Below are positions 33,723-47,050 of a DNA stretch of 64,000 nt, piece after piece (the first letter of the stretch is position 1; each line of letters starts with the position of its first letter). The translations under genes and the position numbers were made by a program. Origin of the DNA: Pictodentalium vernedei (lineage: Eukaryota; Mollusca; Scaphopoda; Dentaliida; Dentaliidae). The stretch is from positions 393,877,217 through 393,941,216 of the forward strand of contig CM062294.1 in the NCBI GenBank assembly GCA_031216915.1, given 5' to 3'. Under the pieces are notes generated by a model. It saw nothing but the letters and a program-made list of their open reading frames with translations. It did no database searches and was not told where the DNA came from.

Positions 33723-36700
33723 TGACGTATTGCGCGTATTAATTATTATTATTGACATCGCGGATAACTTGTGTTAACCCAGCAGATTGACTCCCCCGAG
33801 TATATCCTCGAGATGAACACAGGATTAACGCGAGTTAATCTGCGATGTCAACGAGTGTTTATCCGTGCGTTTAACGCGAGTTTATCCACGAGGTAATCCG
33901 TGAGGTTAACGCGGGTTTATCTCTGAGGTTAATGCGAATTTGTCCGCGAGTTCATCAGCAAGGATAACACAACTTTAATCCGAATTTATCCACGTGATTA
34001 ACACGTGTTTTATGCATGTTTAACGCAAGTTTAACACGTGTTGTGTTTAACGCGAGGTAATCCTCGTTGTTAACTGGAGTTTATCCGCGAGATCAATACG
34101 AGACTATCCGCAAGGTTAACGCCAGTTTAGTCGAGTTAAACGTGAGTTTATCCGCAATGTTAACACAAGTTTAACGTGAATTTAATGCGTGGTCGTCGGC
34201 GAGTTGCGTGGTAGTGTATCCGTGAGGTTAATGCGAGTTTATCCGTGAGGTTAACATGGGTTTAACGCGAGTTTATCGGCGATGTTAACGCGAGGTTATC
34301 ATGAGTTTATCTGTGAAGATAGAGTTTGGCACGAGTTCATACGCGAGGTTATCACAAGTTTATTTGCGAGGTTACCTCGCGTTTAATACGCGTTTATCGG
34401 CGATGTTAACGCGAGGTTATGCGCGAGGTTATTACGAGTGTATCCACATTGTTAGCACGAGTAAAACGCGAGGTTAACTCGAGTTTAACGCAAAATTGTC
34501 TGCGAGGTTATCGCGAGTTTATGCACATTATTAGCGAGAGTCAACTCATGATGTTAACTTGAGATTAATGCGGGTTTTTCTGTGAGGTTAGCATGCGTTT
34601 AACGCGAGTTTATTCGGGATATTAATGCGAGTTTATGTGCAAGAATATTGCGAGTTTATCTGCGATATTATTTGGCGTGAGTTTATCCGGGAGTTTAACT
34701 CGAGTTTAACGCGCGTTTATCGGCGATGTTAACATGTTAACACGAGGTTAATACGAGTCCATCCACGAGGTTAATGCAACATTGGCGCGTGTTTTTCGGC
34801 GATGTTAACCTGAGTTTATGTGCGAGGTTATCACGAATTTATCCGTTTTGTTAGTGCGAGTTAAACGCGATGTTACGCGAGTATGAGGTGAGTTTATCCA
34901 CGAGGTTGGCGCGAGTATATACGATTACGCGAGTTTAACGCGTGTTAATCCTCGAGGTTAACGCGAATGTATCCGCGATGTTAACTCGAGTTTTACGTGC
35001 ATTTATACGAGAGATTAACGCGGTTTTGACGGGTGTTCATCCGCGAGTTAACACGAGTTTATCTCAGAGGTTAACGCGAGTTTTGTGCGAGTTTAACACG
35101 AGTTAATCCCCGAGATTGACGTGTGTTTATCGGCAAGGTCAGCACGAGTTTATGTCCGCTGTTAACCCGAGCTTTTCCGCTAGTTTAACATAAGTGTTTC
35201 CGCGATGTTAATGCGAGTTTGTGCACAAGGTTATCGCGAGTTTATCCACGTTATTAGCGAGAGTTGAACTTGAATTTGTCCACGAGGTTAACGCGGGTTT
35301 GGCGCGAGTTTATCCGCGAGATTAACACAAGTTTTTCGGTGAGTTTAACTCGAGTTTAACGCGAGTTTATCTGCAATTATAACGCGAGTATATGCGCAAC
35401 ATTAACGCGAGTTGATCCGTGAGATTAAATCATCTCGAGTTTACCGACGATGTTAACACAAGTTTATGCGCCAGGTTATCGCAAGTTTATCCGCGAGTTA
35501 ATCCACAAGGTTAACGTTAATTTAACGTGTGTTTGTCCGCGAGTTTAACACGAGTTTATCCCCAAGGTTAATGCGAGATTAACGAGTATCCGTGAGATTA
35601 GCGCGAGTTTATGCGCCACCCTAACCCGAGTTTATCTGCTAACTTAACGCGAGTCTAACCACTGGGTGCGTGTTTAACGCGAAGTTAACTCGAGTTTAAC
35701 ACGCGTTTATCCGCGAGTTTAACGCAAGGGTAACGCGAGTTTATCCGGGAGGTTAGCAAGTGTTTAACGCAAGCTTATCCGCAAATTCAACGCGAGTTTA
35801 ACATGAGTTTATCCACGAGGGTAACGCAAATTTAACGCGAGGTTATGCACGAGGTTAACACGAGTTTGTCCGCGAGTTTAACGTGAGTTAAACGTGAGTT
35901 TATCGGTGATGTTGACGCGAGTTTATGCGCGAGGTTATCGCGAGTTTATCCGTGTTGTTAGCGCGAGTTGAACGCAAGCTTAGCGCGAATTTATCCCCGG
36001 GCCTATTGCGAGTTTATCCGCGAGTTACTCTGCGAGGGTAACGCGAATTTAACGCGATTTTAACACTAGCTTATTCCCGAGATTAATCTGAGGTAATCCG
36101 TGAGGTTCACTCGTATTTATCCTCGTGGTTAGCCGGCGTTTGGCGTGGTAATATCCACGAGTTTAACGCGAGTTAATCCGGGAGGTTAACGCATGTCAAC
36201 TGCTAGGTTAACGCGAGTTATCCGCGAGGTTAACGCGAGTGTAATGCAAGTTTAACGCAAGTTAATCCACGGTGTTAACGTGTGTTTACCCACGAGTGTG
36301 ACGCGAATTTATCGCTGAGGCTAAGGCGAGTTTAACGCGCGTTTAACACTAGTTAATCCGCGAGGTTAATGCGAGATTAACTCGAGTTAATTCGCGAGGT
36401 TAACGCGTGTTTATTCGCGAGATTAGCGCGAGTTTATGCGCGATTTTAACGCGAGTTTATCTGCGAGATTTAACGCGAATCTATCTGCTAGATTAACGCA
36501 AGTTTAAAGCGAGGTTAACTCATGTTTTCATCCGCGAGGCCAACTCGATTTTGAAGGGAGATTATCTGCATTGTCAGCGCGCGATTATCCGTGAGGTTAG
36601 CGTGTGTTTTTTCACCAGTTTGTCCGCAAGGTTAACTCGAGTTTAACGCGCGTGTGTCGGCGATGTTAATGCGAGGTTATTCTCGAGGTTATCGCAAGTT

Positions 36701-39700
36701 TATCCACGTTGTTAGCGCGAGTTAGACGCAAGGTTAACGTGAGATTAAAGCGAATTTATCCACGAGGTTATGGCGAGTTTATCCCCGTTGTTAGAGAGAG
36801 TTAATTCGCGAGGTTAACGCGAGTTTAACGCAGGCTTATCCACGATATTAATGCGAATTTATGCGCAAGGTTATCGTGAGATTATCGGGTTTAAAGCGAA
36901 TTTATTCCCGAGATTAACGCGAGTGTATTCGGTAGGTTAACGCGAGTTTATCTGCAAGGTTAACTCGAGTTTTCCGCGAGTTTATCCGCGATTATAACGC
37001 GAGTTTATGCCCGAGGTTATCGCGAGTTTAGCCGCGTGTTTTTCGGCGAGTCACTCCGTGAGGATAACGTCGGTTTGGCGCGTGTTCATCCGCGAGTTTA
37101 ACGCGAGTATATTCCCGAGGTTAACGCGATATTAACGTGAATTAATCCACGAGGTTAACGCGAGATTAACTCCTCGAGTTAATCCAGAAGATTAATACTA
37201 ATTAATCCGTGAGGTTAACGCGAATTTAACGAGTGTTTGTCCGCGCGTTTATCCCCGAGGTTAAAGCGAGATTAACGCGAGTTTATCGGCGAGATTAACG
37301 CGAGTTTAACGCAAGTTTAATGCGAGGAAATCCGCGATGTTAACATGTGTTTAGCCGCGAGTTTAACGCGAGTTTATCCCCGAGGCTAAGGCGAATGTAA
37401 CACGCAAGTTAATCCGTGCAGTTAACGCGTGATTATACGCAACGTCAACGTGAGGTTAACGCGTGATTATACCCGAATTTAACGCGTGATTGTTCGCGAG
37501 TTTAACGCGAGTATATCCCCAAGGTTAACACGAGATTAACGCGAGTTAATTCGCAATGTTAACGCGTGTTTATCCGTGCGGTTATCGCGAGTTGATACGC
37601 GAGGTAATCCGCGAGGTTAAAGCAACTTTATCCCCGATGTTAACGCGAGTTTATCCGTGAGTTAATCAGCAAGGTTAACGCGACTTTAACTCGAGTTTAT
37701 TTGGGAGGTTAACTCGAGTTTAGCTTGAGTTTATCCGCGAGTTTAACGCAACTCGTGGTTAACGCGAGTTTATCCACAGAAATAACGCGAGTTTAACGGG
37801 AGTTTGTTCGCAATATTAATGCGAGTCTATCCATGAGGGTAATGCCAGTTTAACGCGAGTTTATCCGCTGTATTTAGTCGAGTTGAACGTGAGTTTATCT
37901 GCGACGATAATGCGAGATGATGCGTGAAGTTAACCAGAGTTTTAACGCGAGTTTTTCCGCTAGGTTAACACGTGTTTGGCGTGAGTTTATCCACGAGGTT
38001 AACACGCGTTTACCCACCACAAGGTTAACTTGAGTTTTTCGTGAGTTTATCGGCGATGTTAACGCAAGTTTATGCGTGAGGTTATCGCTAGTTTATTCGC
38101 GTTGTTAGCGCGAGTACAACGCGAGGTTAACTCGAGTTTAACGTAAATTTGTCCGCGAGGTTATCGCGAGTTTAGCTGCGTTGTTAGCGAGAGTTAACCC
38201 ACAAGGTTAACGCGAGTTTATCCGCGAGGTTAGCGCGAGTTTAACGCGTGTTTATCCAGGATATTAATGCGAATTTATGCACAAGGTTATCGCAAGTTTA
38301 TCCGCGATATTATCACGAATTTGACGTGAGGTTAACATGAGTTTATCCGCGAGGTTAACGCGAGTTTGGCGCGAGTTTTTCCCGAGGTTATCCCCGAGGT
38401 TAACTCGAGTTCAATGCGTCTTTATTTGTTTGTCCGCGAGTTTAACAGGAGTTGATTCCCGAGGTTTACGCGAAATAAACGCGAGTTAATTCGCGAGGTT
38501 AACGTGTGTTTATCCTCGGGACTAGCACAAGCTTTTGATCAATGCTAACGCGAGCTTAATGCCACTTTATCCGCGTGATTGACGTATTGCGCGTATTAAT
38601 TATTATTATTGACATCGCGGATAACTTGTGTTAACCCAGCAGATTGACTCCCCCGAGTATATCCTCGAGATGAACACAGGATTAACGCGAGTTAATCTGC
38701 GATGTCAACGAGTGTTTATCCGTGCGTTTAACGCGAGTTTATCCACGAGGTAATCCGTGAGGTTAACGCGGGTTTATCTCTGAGGTTAATGCGAATTTGT
38801 CCGCGAGTTCATCAGCAAGGATAACACGACTTTAATCCGAATTTATCCACGTGATTAACACGTGTTTTATGCATGTTTAACGCAAGTTTAACACGTGTTG
38901 TGTTTAACGCGAGGTAATCCTCGTTGTTAACTGGAGTTTATCCGCGAGATCAATACGAGACTATCCGCAAGGTTAACGCCAGTTTGACGCCAGTTTAGTC
39001 GAGTTAAACGTGAGTTTATCCGCAATGTTAACACAAGTTTAACGTGAATTTAATGCGTGGTCGTCGGCGAGTTGCGCGGTAGTGTATCCGTGAGGTTAAT
39101 GCGAGTTTATCCGTGAGGATAACATGGGTTTAACGCGAGTTTATCGGCGATGTTAACGTGAGGTTATCACGAGTTTATCTGCGAAGATAACGCGAGTTTG
39201 GCACGAGTTCATACGCGAGGTTATCACAAGTTTATTTGCGAGGTTACCTCGCGTTTAATACGCGTTTATCGGCGATGTTAACGCGAGGTTATGCGCGAGG
39301 TTATTACGAGTGTATCCACGTTGTTAGCGCGAGTAAAACGCGAGGTTAACTCGAGTTTAACGCAAAATTGTCTGCGAGGTTATCGCGAGTTTATGCACAT
39401 TATTAGCGAGAGTCAACTCATGATGTTAACTTGAGATTAATGCAGGTTTTTCTGTGAGGTTAGCATGCGTTTAACGCGAGTTTATTCGGGATATTAATGC
39501 GAGTTTATGTGCAAGAATATTGCGAGTTTATCTGCGATATTATTTGGCGTGAGTTTATCCGGGAGTTTAACTTGAGTTTAACGCGCGTTTATCGGCGATG
39601 TTAACATGTTAACACGAGGTTAATACGAGTCCATCCACGAGGTTAATGCAACATTGGCGCGTGTTTTTCGGCGATGTTAACCTGAGTTTATGTGCGAGGT

Positions 39701-42700
39701 TATCGCGAATTTATCCGTTTTGTTAGTGCAAGTTAAACGCGATGTTACGCGAGTATGAGGTGAGTTTATCCGCGAGGTTGGCGCGAGTATATACGATTAC
39801 GCGAGTTTAACGCGTGTTAATCCTCGAGGTTAACGTGAATGTATCCGCGATGTTAACTCGAGTTTTACGTGCATTTATACCAGAGATTAACGTGGTTTTG
39901 ACGGGTGTTCATCCGCGAGTTAACGCGAGTTTATCTCAGAGGTTAACGCGAGTTTTGTGCGAGTTTAACACAAGTTAATCCCCGAGATTGACGTGTGTTT
40001 ATCGGCAAGGTCAGCGCGAGTTTATGTCCGCTGTTAACCCGAGCTTTTCCGCTAGTTTAACATAAGTGTTTCCGCGATGTTAATGCGAGTTTGTGCACAA
40101 GGTTATCGCGAGTTTATCCGCGTTATTAGCGAGAGTTGAACTTGAATTTGTCCACGAGGTTAACGCGGGTTTGGCGCGAGTTTATCCGCGAGATTAAGAC
40201 AAGTTTTTCGGTGAGTTTAACTCGAGTTTAACGCGAGTTTATCTGCAATTATAACGCGAGTATATGCGCAACATTAACGCGAGTTGATCCGTGAGATTAA
40301 ATCATCTCGAGTTTACCGACGATGTTAACACAAGTTTATGCGCCAGGTTATCGCAAGTTTATCCACGAGTTAATCCACAAGGTTAACGTTAATTTAACGC
40401 GTGTTTGTCCGCGAGTTTAACACGAGTTTATCCCCAAGGTTAATGCGAGATTAACGAGTATCCGTGAGATTAGCGCGAGTTTATGCACCACCCTAACCCG
40501 AGTTTATCTGCTAACTTAACGCGAGTCTAACCACTGGGTGCGTGTTTAACGCGAAGTTAACTCGAGTTTAACACGCGTTTATCCGCGAGTTTAACGCAAG
40601 GGTAACGCGAGTTTATCCGGGAGGTTAGCAAGTGTTTAACGCAAGCTTATCCGCAAATTCAACGCGAGTTTAACATGAGTTTATCCACGAGGGTAACGCA
40701 AATTTAACGCGAGGTTATGCACGAGGTTAACACGAGTTTGTCCGCGAGTTTAACGTGAGTTAAACGTGAGTTTATCGGTGATGTTGACGCGAGTTTATGC
40801 GCGAGGTTATCGCGAGTTTATCCGTGTTGTTAGCGCGAGTTGAACGCGAGCTTAGCGCGAATTTATCCCCGGGCCTATTGCGAGTTTATCCGCGAGTTAC
40901 TCTGCGAGGGTAACGCGAATTTAACGCGATTTTAACACTAGCTTATTCCCGAGATTAATCTGAGGTAATCCGTGAGGTTCACTCGTATTTATCCGCGTGG
41001 TTAGCCGGCGTTTGGCGTGGTAATATCCACGAGTTTAACGCGAGTTAATCCGGGAGGTTAACGCATGTCAACTGCTAGGTTAACGCGAGTTATCCGCGAG
41101 GTTAACACGAGTGTAATGCAAGTTTAACGCAAGTTAATCCACGGTGTTAACGTGTGTTTACCCACGAGTGTGACGCGAATTTATCGCCGAGGCTAAGGCG
41201 AGTTTAACGCGCGTTTAACACTAGTTAATCCGCGAGGTTAATGCGAGATTAACTCGAGTTAATTCGCGAGGTTAACGCGTGTTTATTCGCGAGATTAGCG
41301 CGAGTTTATGCGCGATGTTAACGCGAGTTTATCTGCGAGATTTAACGCGAATCTATCTGCTAGATTAACGCAAGTTTAAAGCGAGGTTAACTCATGTTTT
41401 CATCCGCGAGGCCAACTCGATTTTGAAGGGAGATTATCCGCATTGTCAGCGCGCGATTATCCGTGAGGTTAGCGTGTGTTTTTTCACCAGTTTGTCCGCA
41501 AGGTTAACTCGAGTTTAACGCGCGTGTGTCGGCGATGTTAATGCGAGGTTATTCTCGAGGTTATCGCAAGTTTATCCACGTTGTTAGCGCGAGTTAGACG
41601 CAAGGTTAACGTGAGATTAAAGCGAATTTATCCACGAGGTTATGGCGAGTTTATCCCCGTTGTTAGAGAGAGTTAATTCGCGAGGTTAACACGAGTTTAA
41701 CGCAGGCTTATCCACGATATTAATGCGAATTTATGCGCAAGGTTATCGTGAGATTATCGGGTTTAAAGCGAATTTATTCTCGAGATTAACGCGAGTGTAT
41801 TCGGTAGGTTAACGCGAGTTTATCTGCAAGGTTAACTCGAGTTTTCCGCGAGTTTATCCGCGATTATAACGCGAGTTTATGCCCGAGGTTATCGCGAGTT
41901 TAGCCGCGTGTTTTTCAGCGAGTCACTCTGTGAGGATAACGTCAGTTTGGCGCGTGTTCATCCGCGTGTTTAACGCGAGTATATTCCCGAGGTTAACGCG
42001 ATATTAACGTGAATTAATCCACGAGGTTAACGCGAGATTAACTCCTCGAGTTAATCCAGAAGATTAATACTAATTAATCCGTGAGATTAACGCGAATTTA
42101 ACGAGTGTTTGTCCGCGCATTTATCCCCGAGGTTAAAGCGAGATTAACGCGAGTTTATCGGCGAGATTAACGCGAGTTTAACGCAAGTTTAATGCGAGGA
42201 AATCCGCGATGTTAACATGTGTTTAGCCGCGAGTTTAACGCGAGTTTATCCCCGAGGCTAAGGCGAATGTAACACGCAAGTTAATCCGTGCAGTTAACGC
42301 GTGATTATACGCAACGTCAACGTGAGGTTAACGTGTGATTATATCCGAATTTAACGCGTGATTGTTCGCGAGTTTAACGCGAGTATATCCCCAAGGTTAA
42401 CACGAGATTAACGCGAGTTAATTCGCAATGTTAACGCGTGTTTATCCGTGCGGTTATCGCGAGTTGATACGCGAGGTAATCCGCGAGGTTAAAGCGACTT
42501 TATCCCCGATGTTAACGCGAGTTTATCCGTGAGTTAATCAGCAAGGTTAACGCGACTTTAACTCGAGTTTATTTGGGAGGTTAACTCGAGTTTAGCTTGA
42601 GTTTATCCGCGAGTTTAACGCAACTCGTGGTTAACGCGAGTTTATCCGCAGAAATAACGCGAGTTTAACGGGAGTTTGTTCGCAATATTAATGCGAGTCT

Positions 42701-43448
42701 ATCCATGAGGGTAATGCCAGTTTAACGCGAGTTTATCCGCTGTATTTAGTCGAGTTGAACGTGAGTTTATCTGCGACGATAATGCGAGATGATGCGTGAA
42801 GTTAACCAGAGTTTAACGCGGGTTTTTCCGCTAGGTTAACACGTGTTTGGCGTGAGTTTATCCACGAGGTTAACACGCGTTTACCCACCACAAGGTTAAC
42901 TTGAGTTTTTCGTGAGTTTATCGGCGATGTTAACGCAAGTTTATGCGTGAGGTTATTGCTAGTTTATTCGCGTTGTTAGCGCGAGTACAACGCGAGATTA
43001 ACTCGAGTTTAACGTAAATTTGTCCGCGAGGTTATCGCGAGTTTAGCTGCGTTGTTAGCGAGAGTTAACCCACAAGGTTAACGCGAGTTTATCCGCGAGG
43101 TTAGCGCGAGTTTAACGCGTGTTTATCCAGGATATTAATGCGAATTTATGCACAAGGTTATCGCAAGTTTATCCGCGATATTATCACGAATTTGACGTGA
43201 GGTTAACATGAGTTTATCCGCGAGGTTAACGCGAGTTTGGCGCGAGTTTTTCCCGAGGTTATCCCCGAGGTTAACTCGAGTTCAACGCGTCTTTATTTGT
43301 TTGTCCGCGAGTTTAACAGGAGTTGATTCCCGAGGTTTACGCGAAATAAACGCGAGTTAATTCGCGAGGTTAACGTGTGTTTATCCTCGGGACTAGCACA
43401 AGCTTTTGCGCAATGCTAACGCGAGCTTAATGCCACTTTATCCGCGAG
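33721..43448. repeat. Recent 4.86-kb direct duplication within satellite C
   Basis: The landmark ATTGACGTATTGCGCGTATT occurs at 33721 and 38578 (offset 4857). The copies stay in register to about 38577 and 43448, with only small indels, such as 12 extra bases near 38985 and extra bases near 39188. Identity looks very high, and the differences I read are mostly CG against TG/CA. The two copies are adjacent, so unequal exchange, replication slippage over kilobases or an assembly error could produce it. Confidence 0.9.
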
Positions 43449-45372
43449 ATTAATGCAAGTCTAACTGCTAGATTAACGCGAGTTTAACTCGAGTTAAACA
43501 CGAGTTCATCCGTGAGATAACTCGAGTTTAACAGGAGTTTATCCGCATTGTTAGCGTGAGTTTGACGCGAGATTATCCGTGAGGTCAGCGCATGTTTAAC
43601 GCGAGTTTATCCGCAAGGTTAACGCGAGATTCACACGAGTTTATCCGCAAGGTTAACTTGAGTTTAACGCGAGTTTATTGACGATGTTAACGCGAGTTTA
43701 TTTGCAAAGTTATCGCGAGTTTATCCACGTTGTTAGCGCGAATTAAACGCAAGGTTAACGCGAGATTAAAGCGAATTTGTCCGCGAGGTTATTACGTGTT
43801 TATAGAGACAGTGTTGTTAGAGACAGTTAATCCTCGAGGTTAACGCGAGGTTATCGCGCGAGATTATCCGTGAGGTTAACGCGTGTTTAACGCTAGTTTA
43901 TCCGCAAGGTTAACGCGAGTTTAACACGGGTTTATCCACGAGGTTAACTCGAGTTTAACGTGAGTTTATCGGCGGTAGTAACGCGAGTTTACCGCGAATT
44001 TACCCGGTTTGTCAGCGCGAGTTAAACGCGCTGTTAACGCGAGTATGAGGCGAGTTCAACCGCTAGGTTATCGCGAGTTTGGCGCGAGTATGTACGCGAT
44101 GTCAACGTGAGATTAACGGGAGTTTATTCGCGAGGTTACTACGAATTTATCTGAGAGGTTAACTCCAGTTTAACGGGCGTTTATGCGCGAAGTTAACGCG
44201 ATTTGGCGCGCGTTCATGCACGAGATTAACGCAAGTTTATCAGCGAGGTTAACGCGAGCTTTACGCGAGTTTAACACGAGTTAATCCGCGAGGTTAACTT
44301 GTGTTTATCGGCGCGGTCAGCGCGAGTTTATGCGCGACGCTAACGCGAGTTTTTTCCGCCAGATTAACGCGACTGTATCCGCGATATTATTGCGAGTTTG
44401 TGCGAAAGGTTATCGCGAGTTTAGTCGCGTTATTAGCGCGAGTTTAACGTGTGTTTAGTCACAAGGTTAACGCGAGTGTGGCGCAAATTTATGCGCGACG
44501 TTAACGAGAGTTTATCCGCGAGGTTAACTCGAGTTCAATGCCAGTTTATCGGCAATGTTAACACGGATTTATGAGCGAGGTTATCGTGAGTTTATATGCG
44601 TTGTTATCGCTAGTCTATCTGCGAGTTAATCCTCGAAGTTAACGCGAATTTAACGTGTGTTTGTTCGCGAGTTTTAGACGAGTTTGTCGCCGAGGTTAAC
44701 GCGAGATTAACTCGAGTTAATTCGCGTGGTTAACGAAGTGTGCACGAGTTTATGCGCGACCCTAACGTGAGCTTAACACGACTTTATTCGCGAGATTAAC
44801 GGGAGTCTAACCGCTAGGTTAAACTGAATGTAAATCAAGATTAACTCGAGTTCAACGGGAATTAATCTGGGAGGTTAACGCATGTTTATCTGCGAGGGTA
44901 ACGCGAGTTTATCCGCGAGGTTAATGTGAGTGTAACGCAACTTTAAAGTGAGTTAATCCGCGATGTTAACGTGTGTTTACCTGCGAGTTTAACGCGAATT
45001 TATCCCGATGTTAAGGCGAGTTTAATGCAAGTTTAACGCTACTTAATCCGCGAGGTTAACGTGCTTTTATCCCCGAGTTAAATCGCGTACTTAGCTCGTG
45101 TTCATCCGCAGGATTAGCGCGGGTTTATGTGAGTCACTAACGCGAGTTTAATCGCAAGATTATCGCGAGTTTATCCGCTATGTTTACGCGAGTTTAAAGT
45201 GAGGTTAAATAAATGTTAACGCGAGTTCATCCGGGAGGTGAATTCGAGTTTAATGGGAGTTTATTCGCGTTCTTAGTGCGAGGTTGAAGCGAGGTTAATG
45301 CGAGAGTATCCGTGAGGTTAGCACGTGTTTAACGCGAGTTTATCCACAAGGTTATAATGCGAGATTAACACG
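33721..45372. repeat. Satellite C, left arm, CpG-rich 11-12-bp half units
   Basis: About 11.65 kb of degenerate units, consensus GAGGTTAACGCGAGTTTATCCGC (about 23 bp, two half units). Variation is dominated by CG to TG or CA. There is no reading frame of note because stops are frequent. The array contains a 4.86-kb direct duplication (33721-38577 and 38578 to about 43448). The unit resembles the element's outer word GGCGAGTTGACCCGAG. Confidence 0.95.
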
Positions 45373-45925
45373 AGCATTAATCTCGCGTCAGCCTTGTGGA
45401 TTAACTTACGTAAAATGCGCGTTCAACTCGCGTTAACCTCGCGTATAAACTCGCGTTCACTTTGTGGATAAACTCGTGGTTAAACTCACATTAACCTCGC
45501 GGAAAAACTCGCGACAGCTTAGCGGATAAACTCCTGTCAAACTCGCCTTAACCTTGCGTTAAACTCGCGTTAAACTCGTGGATAAACTTGTGTCAAACTC
45601 CAGCTAACCACGTGGATTAACATCCGTTATCTTTGCGGGTCAACTAGTGTTAATCTCGCGCCAAACTCGCGATGACCTTGTGGATAAACTCCTGTCAAAC
45701 TCGCATTAACATTGTGTTAACCTCGCGTATAAACTCGCGTAAAACTCGCGTAAAACTGGCGCTGACCTCACGGATAAACTCGCGATAATCTCGCAATAAA
45801 CTCGCGATAAACTCGTGTTAACCCGGCGAATTAACTCTCGCTAACAACAAGGATAAAGTCGCTATAACCTCGCGGATAAATTTGCATTAATATCGCCGAT
45901 AAACTTGCTTTAAACTCGACTTAAC
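45373..45925. repeat. Satellite C, right arm (inverted, 0.55 kb)
   Basis: Units appear as the reverse complement (CGCGTTAAACTCGCGTT, GGATAAACTCG). The axis lies between GCGAGATTAA (45359-45368) and TTAATCTCGC (45377-45386), a hairpin tip with an 8-base loop. Confidence 0.93.
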
Positions 45926-46990
45926 CTACAGCACCTTTTATTTGATCAGATTTCTTGGTTGCCCCCTACAGCACCTTTTATTTGATCAGATGTGCCCATC
46001 TAAAAGGTTTACTGAGAGGTTGTCACTTTTAGAACCTTGGTTCCCCCATAAAGAAAGGCCTTATGCAGACGGGGAACATGTCAATCAACTCGTCTTCATT
46101 TGTGCCACCATACAGCACCTTTTATGTTATCAGATTTGCCCATCTAGAAGGTTTTCTAGGAGGTTGGCCTTTTTAGGGCCTTGGTTGCCCCATAAAGAAA
46201 GGCATTATGCGGACGTGCAACATGTCAATCAACTCATCTTCATTTGTGCCACCCTACAGCGCCTTTTATTTGATCAGATTTGCCCATCTAGAAGGTTTTC
46301 TGGGAGATTGTCAACTTCAGGGCCTTGGTTGCCCCATTAAGAAAGGCCTTATGAAGACTGGGAACATGTCAATCAACTCGTCTTCATTTGTGCCACCCTA
46401 CAGCACCTTTTATTTGATCAGATTTGCCAATCTAGGAGGTTTTCTGGGAGGTTGTCACTTTTAGGGCCTTGGTTGCCCCATAAAGAAAGGCTGTATGCGG
46501 ACGGGCAACATGTCAATCAACTCGTCTTCATTTGTGTCACCCTACAGCACCTTTTATTTGATCAGATTTGCGCATCTAGAAGGTTTTCTGGGAGGTTGTC
46601 ACTTTTAGGGCCTTGGTTGCCCCATAAAGAAAGGCATTATGCGGACGGGCAACATGTCAGTCAACTCGTCTTCATTTGTGCCACCCTACATGACCTTTTA
46701 TTTGATCAGATTTGCCCATCTAGAAGGTTTTCTGGGAGGTTGTCACTTTTAGGGCCTTGGTTGCCCCATAAAGAAAGGCATTATGCGGACATGCAACATG
46801 TCAATCAACTCTTCTTCATTTGTGCCACCCTACAGCACCTTTTATTTGATCAGATTTGCCCATCTAGAAGATTTTCTGGGAGGTTGTCACATTTAGGGCA
46901 TTGGTTGCCCCATAAGGAAAGGCCTTGTGCAGATGGGCAACATGTCAATCAACTAGTCTTCTTTTGTGCCACCCTACAGCAGGTGCCATT
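45925..46990. repeat. Satellite B, right arm, about seven units of 145 bp
   Basis: The unit contains CTACAGCACCTTTTATTTGA, TTGTCACTTTTAGGGCCTTG, CCCCATAAAGAAAGGC and ATGTCAATCAACTCGTCTTC. Units are very similar to one another. B shares with A the segments GTGCCACCCTACA and TTGTCACTTTTAGGG at the same relative positions, so the two are related. Confidence 0.95.
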
Positions 46991-47050
46991 TTTCCTGTAT
47001 TGATGGAATAAAAAATGTCAAAATATCAAATAAGGAATAAGTAACTAACA
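46991..47050. repeat. Internal copy of the junction block
   Basis: AATAAGGAATAAGTAACTAA here echoes AATAAGGAAAAAGGAATAAG of the outer junction (51525 and 51907). It sits between the B and A arrays, so part of the outer end has been copied or moved inward. Confidence 0.55.

Noticed and set aside
33721-45925. Satellite C as a CRISPR array or bacterial repeat
   Set aside because: Units are degenerate, contiguous and without unique spacers, and the context is clearly eukaryotic.
33721-45925. Satellite C as a centromere or telomere array
   Set aside because: It is bounded by A/B satellites in inverted order within a transposon-like insertion; nothing in the window indicates a centromere, and the unit is not a telomeric repeat.
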